A DNA stretch of 64,000 nt from Legionella_A sp963772805. GTDB lineage: Bacteria; Pseudomonadota; Gammaproteobacteria; Legionellales; Legionellaceae. This document shows, one piece after another, positions 35,796 to 44,052 of this stretch. Position numbers and translations under genes: made by a program. The notes beneath the pieces were generated by a model. That model worked only from the letters and a program-made list of their open reading frames with translations. It was not told the DNA's origin and made no database searches. Positions within the stretch are counted from its first letter, which is position 1. Each line of letters starts with the position of its first letter. The DNA is taken from contig CAVYYU010000008.1 in the NCBI GenBank assembly GCA_963772805.1, positions 310,001 through 374,000 on the forward strand. The letters are read 5' to 3'.

Positions 35796-35809
35796 GATAT
35801 TAGATATTA

Positions 35810-35841
35810 ATGGCTGCATTGTAATGTGCAGCCATTTTTTT
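35810..35841 (+). terminator. rho-independent terminator
   Basis: ATGGCTGCA and TGCAGCCAT form a perfect 9-bp stem with an 8-base loop followed by seven T. It ends the transcript from 34734/35376; the reverse strand has no A-run before it strong enough to serve the opposite operon equally well. Confidence 0.85.
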
Positions 35842-35844
35842 ATC

Positions 35845-36495
35845 TCAATTCACTGTTTTCTCTAATTGGTTTTCTGGTGAAGCCTCCAAAAAATCTGGAA
35901 TGGTCTGGCAATACTCATTAATTTCATTGATAAGCGGATAGGCTGACATGTCAAAATTAAAGCGATTGGCATTGTAGACTTGAGGGATTAAGCAGATGTC
36001 TGCCATGGTAATTTCGTTGCCATAACACACATGATTTTTGCGTGGTAAACTCCGTAAGCGAACCTCAAAAGCATCAAATCCTTTTTTCAACCAATGATGA
36101 TACCATTCTAACTCTTGGCTTTCTGTTGCTTGGAATTGTTTGCGCAATTGCTGCAGAACACGCAGATTATTTAGTGGATGTACATCACACGCGATAAGTT
36201 GCGCCAAGCTTCTCACTTGCGCACGACCCAGAGGGTATTGGGGCAGCAAATGAGGTGTTGGGTTGATCTCGTCCAAATATTCAATAATCGCGAGTGACTG
36301 ACTCAGAATATGACCATTCTCATCAAGTGTAGGGACGAGTCCTTGTGGATTTACATTCAAATAGTCAGGGGCATTTTGTTCGTCGTAATCATTTGTCAGA
36401 TGCACGGGCAGTGATTGATAACTAATATTTTTCAAATTTAAGGCAATGCGCACGCGATAGCTTGCAGAGGAGCGATAATAGTCATAGAGTTTCAC
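35845..36495 (-). CDS. maiA: maleylacetoacetate isomerase (zeta-class glutathione transferase)
   Basis: Isomerises maleylacetoacetate to fumarylacetoacetate with glutathione in tyrosine breakdown. The zeta signature SSASYRVRIALNLK lies at residues 9-22, and the thioredoxin-fold PQGLVPTLDENG and QSLAIIEYLDE segments follow; the C-terminal half is all-helical with CLIPQVYNANRF. Length 216, normal. Its start overlaps the fahA stop by four bases (ATGA-type), and it is the last gene of the operon. Confidence 0.94.
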   Translation of the reverse strand: MKLYDYYRSSASYRVRIALNLKNISYQSLPVHLTNDYDEQNAPDYLNVNPQGLVPTLDENGHILSQSLAIIEYLDEINPTPHLLPQYPLGRAQVRSLAQLIACDVHPLNNLRVLQQLRKQFQATESQELEWYHHWLKKGFDAFEVRLRSLPRKNHVCYGNEITMADICLIPQVYNANRFNFDMSAYPLINEINEYCQTIPDFLEASPENQLEKTVN

Positions 36496-37517
36496 GATTG
36501 TTCCTTGATAGTTTGTCTTGGATTAGAACCATTGCCAACAGAGCGAACATCTTGCTCTATCGCCCCGAAAATACAGTGCCCTTGTTCGTTTTTCATTTCT
36601 ATTTTAATCGTATCCCCAAAATGCATGAAAGGTGTTTCTGCTTTACCAGCCGCAATAATCTCTAACATGCGTTTTTCAGCAATGCATGACGAACCTTTAC
36701 TGCGATCAATATTAGATACGGTGCCGGAGCCAATAATGGTGCCTGCTGTCAGGGCTCTCGTTTTAGCCGCATGTGCTATCAACTCAGGAAAAGAGAAGGT
36801 CATATCTTGACCCGCATCAGGCTGACCAAATAACTCGTCATTTAAATAACTATATAAGGGCAAGTGTAGACGCTTTCCATCCCAATAGGGTTGTAGTTCA
36901 TCAGGTGTTACAGCTACGGGGGAGAAGCTACTGGCCGGTTTTGATTGAAAAAAACCAAAACCTTTTGCCAGCTCGTCCGGAATTAGATTACGTAATGAAA
37001 CATCATTCACTAACATGATTAAACGGATGTGTTTTTCTGCAGCATTGGCGTTAATCCCCATAGGGACATCATCGGTAATGATGGCAACTTCGGCCTCAAA
37101 GTCGATGCCGTATGCTTCATCGGCCGCAATAATGGGATCACGTGGTCCAAGAAATCCGTCAGAGCCGCCTTGATACATGAGTGGATCAGTCCAAAAATTT
37201 GCTGGTATTTCAGCACCACGCGCTTTGCGGACTAATTCAACGTGATTAACGTAGGCGCTGCCATCGGCCCATTGATAAGCACGGGGCAGTGGGGATTCCA
37301 GCAGGGACGCGTCAAAATCAAATGAGCCTTTAAGCTCACCTTCATTTAACTGGCGATAAATTTGTTGTAGAGACGGCTCAAGTTCCTGCCAATTTTCGAT
37401 GGCATACTGCAGGGTAGTGGCAATTTGAGGAACTGCAAAAGCTTTGGTCAATGCTTTATTTACGATACACAGTTCCCCATCGCGGGATTTTGCTGATTTA
37501 AGAGTTGCCAGTTTCAT
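36492..37517 (-). CDS. fahA: fumarylacetoacetate hydrolase family protein
   Basis: A 341-residue hydrolase that splits fumarylacetoacetate into fumarate and acetoacetate, the last step of tyrosine catabolism. The metal-binding core has GIDFEAEVAIITDDVP near residue 123 and VSLRNLIPDELAKGFGFFQSKP (split: SLRNLIPDEL) near 165, then GTIIGSGTVSN near 255. It is the two-domain bacterial type seen in Legionella and Pseudomonas rather than the longer animal enzyme. It lies 38 bases after hppD and overlaps maiA. Confidence 0.9.
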   Translation of the reverse strand: MKLATLKSAKSRDGELCIVNKALTKAFAVPQIATTLQYAIENWQELEPSLQQIYRQLNEGELKGSFDFDASLLESPLPRAYQWADGSAYVNHVELVRKARGAEIPANFWTDPLMYQGGSDGFLGPRDPIIAADEAYGIDFEAEVAIITDDVPMGINANAAEKHIRLIMLVNDVSLRNLIPDELAKGFGFFQSKPASSFSPVAVTPDELQPYWDGKRLHLPLYSYLNDELFGQPDAGQDMTFSFPELIAHAAKTRALTAGTIIGSGTVSNIDRSKGSSCIAEKRMLEIIAAGKAETPFMHFGDTIKIEMKNEQGHCIFGAIEQDVRSVGNGSNPRQTIKEQS

Positions 37518-37555
37518 AACGATTCCTTATTTCATTGCCATAGCCCGGATTACGA

Positions 37556-38608
37556 TTACTCCAGCAAAGTCCCACGTCTGATTTGATCTCGCTCGATTGC
37601 CTCAAACAACGCCTGAAAATTTCCTTCGCCAAAACCTTGATTACCTTGACGTTGAATGATTTCAAAAAAGACGGGGCCAAAGATATTTTCAGTAAATATT
37701 TGTAATAGCAGACCGGATTTTGGATCTTGCTCGCCATCCATCAAAATTTTCTCTTGCCGTAGCAAGTCGATTGGTTCTTGATGCCACGGAATACGACTAT
37801 CAATCATTTCATAATAAGTATCTGGTACATCAAGGAAATGCACGCCTTGTTGGCGTAATTTATTGACCGTACGGTAAATATTTTCCGTGTTGAGAGCGAT
37901 ATGTTGAATCCCTTCACCCTGGTAGTCATGCAAAAACTCTTCGATTTGTGAGCGGTCATCTTTTGACTCATTCAAGGGAATTTTAATTTTTCCACATGGG
38001 CTGGCCAAGGCTCGACTGACTAAGCCTGTCATTTTACCAACAATATTAAAAAATCGTATTTCGCTAAAATTGAAAATAGACTCATAAAACTGAGCCCATT
38101 TATCCATGTTTCCGCGAAAGACATTATGAGTCAGATGATCAATTGCTATAAGATTTTCGGTATCTTTGTCGGACTTGGTGTTTTGTATTTTCCATTGTCC
38201 TGCAAAAGGCTGGTGCTGCTCATCGACAAAATAAATAACACTGCCGCCTATCGCCTCAATCGCTGGCAAGCTGTGATGAGCATGAGTAGTGTCGTGAAAA
38301 GCGGTTGCCCCATGTTTGATTGCATGGGCAAAGGCAGTTTCCACATTGCGCACGTTGAACCCCATTGCGCAGGCACCTGGACCGTGTGTTTGCGCATGTT
38401 CATGTGCTTGACAATCATGAGCTGCATTGACGATAAACTGAATATAGCCTTGTTCATATCGGGTGATATCTTGATGTGTATGAGTAGCTGTCGGGTGAAA
38501 ACCCATTTCAGTAAATTGGCGATGCAAAAGCTCTTTATTGGGACCTGAAAACTCGAGAAAGGCAAAACCATTGAGACCACAGGGGTTTTCTTTTGTGGAG
38601 GTACTCAT
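37556..38608 (-). CDS. hppD: 4-hydroxyphenylpyruvate dioxygenase
   Basis: A non-haem iron dioxygenase that turns 4-hydroxyphenylpyruvate into homogentisate. The iron ligands are visible: His158 (DHLTHNV), His236 (GIQHIALNT) and Glu316 (FFEIIQR). Two vicinal-oxygen-chelate domains, 350 residues, the bacterial length. In Legionella this enzyme (legiolysin) produces homogentisate that autoxidises to brown pyomelanin. It is followed by fahA and maiA; homogentisate dioxygenase is not in the window. Confidence 0.95.
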   Translation of the reverse strand: MSTSTKENPCGLNGFAFLEFSGPNKELLHRQFTEMGFHPTATHTHQDITRYEQGYIQFIVNAAHDCQAHEHAQTHGPGACAMGFNVRNVETAFAHAIKHGATAFHDTTHAHHSLPAIEAIGGSVIYFVDEQHQPFAGQWKIQNTKSDKDTENLIAIDHLTHNVFRGNMDKWAQFYESIFNFSEIRFFNIVGKMTGLVSRALASPCGKIKIPLNESKDDRSQIEEFLHDYQGEGIQHIALNTENIYRTVNKLRQQGVHFLDVPDTYYEMIDSRIPWHQEPIDLLRQEKILMDGEQDPKSGLLLQIFTENIFGPVFFEIIQRQGNQGFGEGNFQALFEAIERDQIRRGTLLE

Positions 38609-38686
38609 AACTGCTCCTTGTTATTACAACGGCTATTATCCTATTTGATTACGTTTCCATGTAACCAGTCGAGAGAGGTTCCCGAT

Positions 38687-39352
38687 CTACGTTGAAATCT
38701 TGGGTTGTACCAAAAACAAGCCATCAGCAATTGGTAATAAACTGGTATGCACGCGACTATCTTGTTTGATAAGGGCATTCAATTTGCGAATTTCGCGAGT
38801 TTGGGCGCCAATGTCGTCCTTATCAATGACTTTCCCTTCCCAAAACACATTGTCGATAGCAATGAGCCCTTGGGGACTGATTAACTCCAAGGCTAATTCA
38901 TAGTAGTGAACATAATTAGTTTTGTCTGCATCAATGAAAATAAAATCAAATGAATGAGATAGTCCTTCTGCGAGCAGATTTTGTAAGGTTTGTAGTGCTC
39001 GTCCTAAGCGCAATTCAATTTTTTTCTCCTGCAACGCTTCTCGCCAAAAAGGGTGTGCTTTGTCGGTCCATTCATTATTAATATCGCAGGTGATCAAGTG
39101 ACCGTCATCAGGTAATGCTAAAGCCATTGCCAGAGCGCTGTATCCGGTAAAAGTTCCTAACTCGAGTACAGTCTTGGCACGGATGAGTCTTAGCAGCATT
39201 TGCATGAACTGAGCTTGTTCGGGTGCCACTTGCATTACTGCGAGCGGCATTTTTGCAGTTTCTTCACGCAAAGCTGTTAATGATGGGTGTTCTCGTAACG
39301 AGATATCTAGCATGTAATCATAGAGTGCGGGCGTGAGGTTCAAATGTTTCAT
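38687..39352 (-). CDS. class I SAM-dependent O-methyltransferase
   Basis: A 221-residue methyltransferase of the caffeoyl-CoA/catechol O-methyltransferase type. The SAM-binding loop ELGTFTGYSALAMA is at about residues 62-75, GHLITCDINNEW follows, and the metal-binding FIFIDADKTNYVHYYE and NVFWEGKV strands are present. It probably methylates a catechol or similar hydroxyl group. Nine bases from the upstream dehydrogenase and 78 from hppD, so it belongs to the same operon; a link to aromatic catabolism is inferred from position. Confidence 0.88.
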   Translation of the reverse strand: MKHLNLTPALYDYMLDISLREHPSLTALREETAKMPLAVMQVAPEQAQFMQMLLRLIRAKTVLELGTFTGYSALAMALALPDDGHLITCDINNEWTDKAHPFWREALQEKKIELRLGRALQTLQNLLAEGLSHSFDFIFIDADKTNYVHYYELALELISPQGLIAIDNVFWEGKVIDKDDIGAQTREIRKLNALIKQDSRVHTSLLPIADGLFLVQPKIST

Positions 39353-39361
39353 ACGTATCTC

Positions 39362-40438
39362 TTAAGCCAGCTTTTCTTTGGCGATTGTATCCGTAATCTC
39401 GCTGGTTGGACGGTCTTCTTGGGCTGAGCGAGTAAAAATTTCCGTCAACGTAGCGCCAATGCCCTCGATCTGTTCATTTACAAGGTCTTGGTGACTATCG
39501 AAATATTTACTGGCCGCAAAGATAAGGCCGCCGGCATTAATTACGTAATCGGTGGCATATAGAATGCCTTTTTCGTGCAGTCGCTGACCATGATAGGTAT
39601 GCGCCAACTGGTTATTGGCGGCACCAGAAATGATAGTTGTTTGTAATTGATTAATGCTGATATCGTTGATGATGGCACCCAAAGCACAGGGTGCAAAGAC
39701 ATCGCAGGGGATTTTATGAATAGTATCGGTGGCGACTGCTGTGGCACCAAATTCCTTAACAGCGCGTTCAACGCTTTGTGGATCAATATCAGCTACGGTA
39801 AGACGAGCGCCAGCTTGATGCAAATGACGTGCTAATGCGTAACCCACATGTCCAAGACCTTGAATTGCAATGTGCAATCCACTCAGACTTTCTTTGCCCA
39901 GTTTGAATGCCACTGCGGCCTTAATACCACTTAATATGCCTTTTGCTGTGGAGGGTGATGGATCACCATTATGACTGGATAAGCTTGCAACATATGGAGT
40001 GTGTTGGGCAATAATATCCATATCACTTAATACTGTGCCGCTGTCTAGAGCGGTAATATAACGGCCACCCAGTTCATTTACAAATTTGCCAAAACTACGC
40101 AAGTACGCTTGACGGTCATAGGTTTGAGCTGGTTGAATAATGACACCCTTTCCGCCACCCAAGGGTAGGTTTGCTAAAGCGGCTTTATAACTCATGCCGC
40201 GTGCTAGGCGCATGGCGTCATATAGTGCGCTGTTCGTATCAGGATACTGAATAAAACGGCATCCTCCCAATGCTGGTCCAAGCTTCGTGCTGTGAATAGC
40301 GACAATCGCTTTCATGCCGGACTCTTTGTCAACTTTAAAATGCAAGTCACCAAAGTCATGTGTTAACGCATAATCAAGAAAATTACTTTGATTATTAGCG
40401 GCCATTTCATTAGTTCTCAGGGTATCAACAGACATCAT
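39362..40438 (-). CDS. leucine/phenylalanine-type amino-acid dehydrogenase
   Basis: A 358-residue NAD-dependent Glu/Leu/Phe/Val dehydrogenase. Substrate and catalytic lysines lie at Lys85 (MSYKAALANLPLGGGKG) and Lys97; GGCRFIQY near 58 binds the carboxylate; GLGHVGYALARHL near 205 is the NAD Rossmann motif. It deaminates a branched-chain or aromatic amino acid. As the first gene of an operon with hppD, fahA and maiA it could supply the keto acid, which favours a phenylalanine/tyrosine-active enzyme, but leucine specificity is equally compatible with the sequence. An internal Met2 is an alternative start. Confidence 0.88.
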   Translation of the reverse strand: MMSVDTLRTNEMAANNQSNFLDYALTHDFGDLHFKVDKESGMKAIVAIHSTKLGPALGGCRFIQYPDTNSALYDAMRLARGMSYKAALANLPLGGGKGVIIQPAQTYDRQAYLRSFGKFVNELGGRYITALDSGTVLSDMDIIAQHTPYVASLSSHNGDPSPSTAKGILSGIKAAVAFKLGKESLSGLHIAIQGLGHVGYALARHLHQAGARLTVADIDPQSVERAVKEFGATAVATDTIHKIPCDVFAPCALGAIINDISINQLQTTIISGAANNQLAHTYHGQRLHEKGILYATDYVINAGGLIFAASKYFDSHQDLVNEQIEGIGATLTEIFTRSAQEDRPTSEITDTIAKEKLA

Positions 40439-40558
40439 CGTCTACGCTCACAAGTTAAACTTTGTTAAATGTTATAGACGGATTTTATCACTAAATCAAT
40501 GCGATCATGAATCATTTAGTATGTTAAGATTAAATCAATTTTGTTCTTGGAGATTGAG

Positions 40559-41251
40559 ATGAGAAAAACTGCTGGGTTGCTTGCCTTATTGACACTAAAC
40601 ATGGGTTACGCTGCAGATATTCCTCCCGAAGCGCTACTTGACAGGATAGGTTTTCAAGTTGCTGCCAAGCAATGGGTGAGCACTAAAACCGCATTGCTAT
40701 CTGTTAACCTCAATGCAACACTTACCAACGCTGATTTGGTGAAGACGCGTGCTGATATTATGGATCGATTAAATAAAATTGCTAAAGGTGAATGGCATTT
40801 GGTACAGTTCGACCGCTCACAGGACAGTTCGGGGCTTGAGAAACTTTATGTTCTGGCTGAAGCACGTGTTGATCAAGGTAGTTTGACTGATGTGTATAAA
40901 AATGCGAAATCAGTTAGCAAGCCTGGCGTAACTTACGAAATAGGCACGGTTGAATTCAAACCCAGCCAAGATGAGATACAACAGATTAAAACGCAGTTAC
41001 GCGAAAAGCTGTATCAACAAGCAAATGAAGAATTAGGGCGTATCAATCAGGTTTATACAAAACAGAATTATACGATCAATGGCCTTTTATTTTTTGATGG
41101 TGAAGTTTTGCCCCAACCTACACTTTATCAGGCGCGTGAAATGGTCACTACCATGGCGATGCCTGCTGCTGCACCGTCGTTGACAGTTAGCAATGAATTG
41201 ACAATGACAGCTGTTGTACAGGTAGCGTCGAATCGGCAACAAGGGAGCTAA
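40559..41251 (+). CDS. hypothetical periplasmic protein (possibly SIMPL/DUF541-like)
   Basis: A 230-residue exported protein. Signal peptide 1-18 (GLLALLTLNMGYAA). The mature part alternates strands and a long helix; segments such as YVLAEARVDQGSLTDVYKNA and KSVSKPGVTYEIGTVEF resemble the periplasmic SIMPL (DUF541) fold, a family of uncertain function, but the match is from memory and weak. GGAG precedes the ATG at 40559 by seven bases. It begins a run of four same-strand genes ending with the metallohydrolase. Confidence 0.6.
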   Translation: MRKTAGLLALLTLNMGYAADIPPEALLDRIGFQVAAKQWVSTKTALLSVNLNATLTNADLVKTRADIMDRLNKIAKGEWHLVQFDRSQDSSGLEKLYVLAEARVDQGSLTDVYKNAKSVSKPGVTYEIGTVEFKPSQDEIQQIKTQLREKLYQQANEELGRINQVYTKQNYTINGLLFFDGEVLPQPTLYQAREMVTTMAMPAAAPSLTVSNELTMTAVVQVASNRQQGS

Positions 41252-41253
41252 TT

Positions 41254-41976
41254 TTGCTGCAATTGGAAAGAATAATCGGTCATCGAGGTGCGTGCGCCTA
41301 TGCACCTGAAAACACATTGACATCCTTTGAAAAAGCACGCGCCTTGGGATGCCGTATGATTGAATTTGATGTGATGCTCAGTGCAGATGGCGAGGCGTTT
41401 GTCTTTCACGACGAAACGTTGAACCGCACTACCAATGGTCGTGGTCAATTTGGTTTGGCTGGCGCGGAATACCTGCAATCATTGGATGCCGGCAGTTGGT
41501 TTTCGGAAAATTATCGTGCGGAAAAAATTCCAACGCTGTGCGAGGCGCTTGCCTGGTTAGTGTCTAACAATATGCAAGCTAACATTGAAATCAAACCTTA
41601 TCCGGGCACCACCGAGCAAACAACCACGGCTGTATTGTCGCATCTTAATCGCTATTGGCCTCAAGAGACTCCTTTGCCACTATTGTCCAGCTTTGATCTG
41701 CGTGTGTTGACCATGTGTCGCAGTATTGCTCCCGAAATGCCATTAGGCTTGCTCTTGCACGAGTGGCAAGAAAATTGCTTACAGACCGCACGTGATCTGA
41801 GTTGTTTTTCAGTTCATTTAAATAGACGCATACTAACCAGGGCACGAGTTCAAGCCATTAAACAACATGACTACAAAGTGTGCGCTTACACCATAAATCG
41901 TAAACGACAAGCTAACAAGCTATTTGGTTGGGGCGTGGATGCAATTTTTAGTGATTACCCTGATCTATTATCATGA
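41254..41976 (+). CDS. ugpQ: glycerophosphodiester phosphodiesterase
   Basis: A cytoplasmic GDPD TIM-barrel enzyme of 240 residues that hydrolyses glycerophosphodiesters to glycerol-3-phosphate and an alcohol. The signature GHRGACAYAPENTL near residue 9 contains the catalytic His, Arg and Glu; FDVMLSADGEAFVFHDETLNRTT (quoted parts: EFDVMLSADG, FHDETLNRTT) gives the second set of metal and catalytic residues. It starts with TTG at 41254, with AGGGAG eight bases ahead, two bases after the previous stop. It overlaps ugpB by four bases. Confidence 0.93.
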   Translation: MLQLERIIGHRGACAYAPENTLTSFEKARALGCRMIEFDVMLSADGEAFVFHDETLNRTTNGRGQFGLAGAEYLQSLDAGSWFSENYRAEKIPTLCEALAWLVSNNMQANIEIKPYPGTTEQTTTAVLSHLNRYWPQETPLPLLSSFDLRVLTMCRSIAPEMPLGLLLHEWQENCLQTARDLSCFSVHLNRRILTRARVQAIKQHDYKVCAYTINRKRQANKLFGWGVDAIFSDYPDLLS

Positions 41977-43256
41977 GGCATACGTTTTTTTTTCTGGTTT
42001 TCATGTTGGTATTTTTGCCCCTGCAGGCTAAACCCGTGGAAATTGTATTCTGGCACTCAATGGCAGGGCCTTTAGGTGCCGAAGTTAAAAAACTGGTAAC
42101 TGATTTTAATAACACTCAGCCAGACTATGTTATCAAGCCAGTCTACAAAGGTGACTATCTTGAGTCATTAACCAGTTACGCCGCGGCATATCAGGCAAAA
42201 CAACCTCCCGCATTGGTGCAAATTTTCGAAGTTGGTACAGCGACGATGCTTGCACCAAAGGGAATTATCAAACCCGTTGATGAGCTCATGCGTGAGCAGG
42301 GTTTGACGCTGCCAACGGCAAGTTTTTTCCCTGTTGTGCGATCTACTTATAGTGATCATGGCCACTTGGCGGCGATGCCGTTTAATATTTCAGTACCTGT
42401 TATTTTCTACAATGCGGATGCTCTTGCCAAGCTTGGGTTTACGGATGACTCTTTCCCGCGAACGTGGGATGAGCTGGAAATTTTAGCGATCAAACTCAGG
42501 AAAGCGGGATTTCCCTGCGCCTATACCACGGCGTATCCTGCATGGGTATTACTGGAATCCTTTTCTGCTATTCATGGGTTGCCAATGATTTCGTCAACGA
42601 GCTCCAAAGCTGTATACAATAACAAGCCCGTGATTCACCATTTTCAACGTTTATTGCGCTGGCAACACCAGCATTATTTTGAATACGGGGGACGCACTGA
42701 TGATGCAACGACCTTGTTCACCAGTGGTCGTTGTCCTTTGTTTAGCGGATCATCGGGGGGATATAGCAGTTTGGCATCGTTGGTTTCTTTCAAAGTGGGC
42801 GTAGGGGCATTGCCCTTGGATAATCATGTCAGTAAAAAGCGATTTCACAATGTCGCTGGCGGGGCAGCCCTTTGGGTCACCGCCGGTCAAACGCCCGAAA
42901 TTTATCAGGGTATTTCGCGTTTTTTCGTCTATCTCGCTCAACCTGCAGTTCAACGGGATTGGCATCAGCGTACCGGTTATTTACCATTAGGTTTAACGGG
43001 TGTTTATCAACAGTTGACTCAAGACAGTAAGCATCCCGCAATGTTACTGGCGCAATATGAATTATCTGGAAGCGATCAAGGCAATATGAGTAAGAGCTTA
43101 GGCATACAAAACCAAATTCGTTTGATCAATGATGAGGCGTTGGAGGTCATATTTGCAGGAATTAAAACACCACAAGACGCGATGGATGATGCGGTGAAGA
43201 GCGCTGATCACGCACTGATCCGTTTTAAGCGTAACACCCACATAATGAAGGAGTAA
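41973..43256 (+). CDS. ugpB: UgpB-type glycerol-3-phosphate/glycerophosphodiester-binding protein
   Basis: A periplasmic solute-binding protein of 427 residues. Signal peptide 1-20 (FFFLVFMLVFLPLQA). The mature start IVFWHSMAGPLGAEV and the QIFEVGTATMLAP segment match UgpB, which binds sn-glycerol-3-phosphate and glycerophosphocholine. Coupling with ugpQ by a four-base overlap supports a phospholipid-headgroup substrate. The permease genes ugpA/ugpE and the ATPase ugpC are not in the window. Confidence 0.9.
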   Translation: MRHTFFFLVFMLVFLPLQAKPVEIVFWHSMAGPLGAEVKKLVTDFNNTQPDYVIKPVYKGDYLESLTSYAAAYQAKQPPALVQIFEVGTATMLAPKGIIKPVDELMREQGLTLPTASFFPVVRSTYSDHGHLAAMPFNISVPVIFYNADALAKLGFTDDSFPRTWDELEILAIKLRKAGFPCAYTTAYPAWVLLESFSAIHGLPMISSTSSKAVYNNKPVIHHFQRLLRWQHQHYFEYGGRTDDATTLFTSGRCPLFSGSSGGYSSLASLVSFKVGVGALPLDNHVSKKRFHNVAGGAALWVTAGQTPEIYQGISRFFVYLAQPAVQRDWHQRTGYLPLGLTGVYQQLTQDSKHPAMLLAQYELSGSDQGNMSKSLGIQNQIRLINDEALEVIFAGIKTPQDAMDDAVKSADHALIRFKRNTHIMKE

Positions 43257-43259
43257 AAC

Positions 43260-43958
43260 ATGCTTTTTCGTCAACTATTTGATTCGGAATCTTCAACGTA
43301 TACCTATTTAATTGCGGCTGATTATGGACGAGATGCGGTAATCATCGATCCTGTCAAAAACCGTGTTCGCCAATACATTGAACTAATTGAGCAATTGGAT
43401 TTGAAGCTTGTTGCAGCACTTGATACACATCTGCATGCTGATCATATCACCGCAATTGGTGAGTTAAGTCAAAAACTTAACTGTCCGTCGATGATGGGGA
43501 AACAAAGCCAGGCTGAATGTGTTTCGAAACGATTTATTGATGACGATATTTTAAGGTTTGACGGGTTTGAACTCACCGTTCTTTATACACCGGGACATAC
43601 GGATGACTCCTATTGTTTCTTAATGAATGATAGAGTTTTTACGGGTGATACTTTTTTGATACGAGGTACGGGACGCACCGATTTCCAACACGGTGATCCT
43701 GGTTCGCAATATGACAGTCTGTTTACCCGATTATTGCGCTTGCCTGACAAAATTCTGGTTTATCCCGGCCATGATTACAACGGTATGACCGTTAGTACCA
43801 TCGGTGAGGAAAAGAAATTCAATCCAAGGTTACAGGTGAAATCTCGCGATGAATACATCGCGTTAATGAATGGACTTAATTTAGCCAATCCAGAGATGAT
43901 GGATATTGCTGTACCTGCGAATAAAAAATGTGGTTTGATAACAGCAGATTCGATATAA
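43260..43958 (+). CDS. ETHE1-like metallo-beta-lactamase-fold hydrolase (persulfide dioxygenase candidate)
   Basis: A 232-residue MBL-fold enzyme. Metal ligands: His57, His59, Asp61 and His62 (THLHADH), His113 (TPGHTDD), Asp130 (FTGDTF) and His171 (YPGHDY). The mononuclear-iron ETHE1/BLH group, which oxidises glutathione persulfide, has the same TPGHTDDSYCF and RGTGRTDFQHGD stretches. It lies three bases after ugpB and is probably cotranscribed, though no metabolic link is evident. A glyoxalase II role is less likely because of the RGTGRTDFQ motif. Confidence 0.88.
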   Translation: MLFRQLFDSESSTYTYLIAADYGRDAVIIDPVKNRVRQYIELIEQLDLKLVAALDTHLHADHITAIGELSQKLNCPSMMGKQSQAECVSKRFIDDDILRFDGFELTVLYTPGHTDDSYCFLMNDRVFTGDTFLIRGTGRTDFQHGDPGSQYDSLFTRLLRLPDKILVYPGHDYNGMTVSTIGEEKKFNPRLQVKSRDEYIALMNGLNLANPEMMDIAVPANKKCGLITADSI

Positions 43959-44052
43959 GCAGAGGGTTGGATAGATGCTGCAACCAGGAATAGTCGTGAA
44001 TTCAACCCAACTAAATGGCTATTATTTTCCTTATTAGAAATGCAAGGGAATG

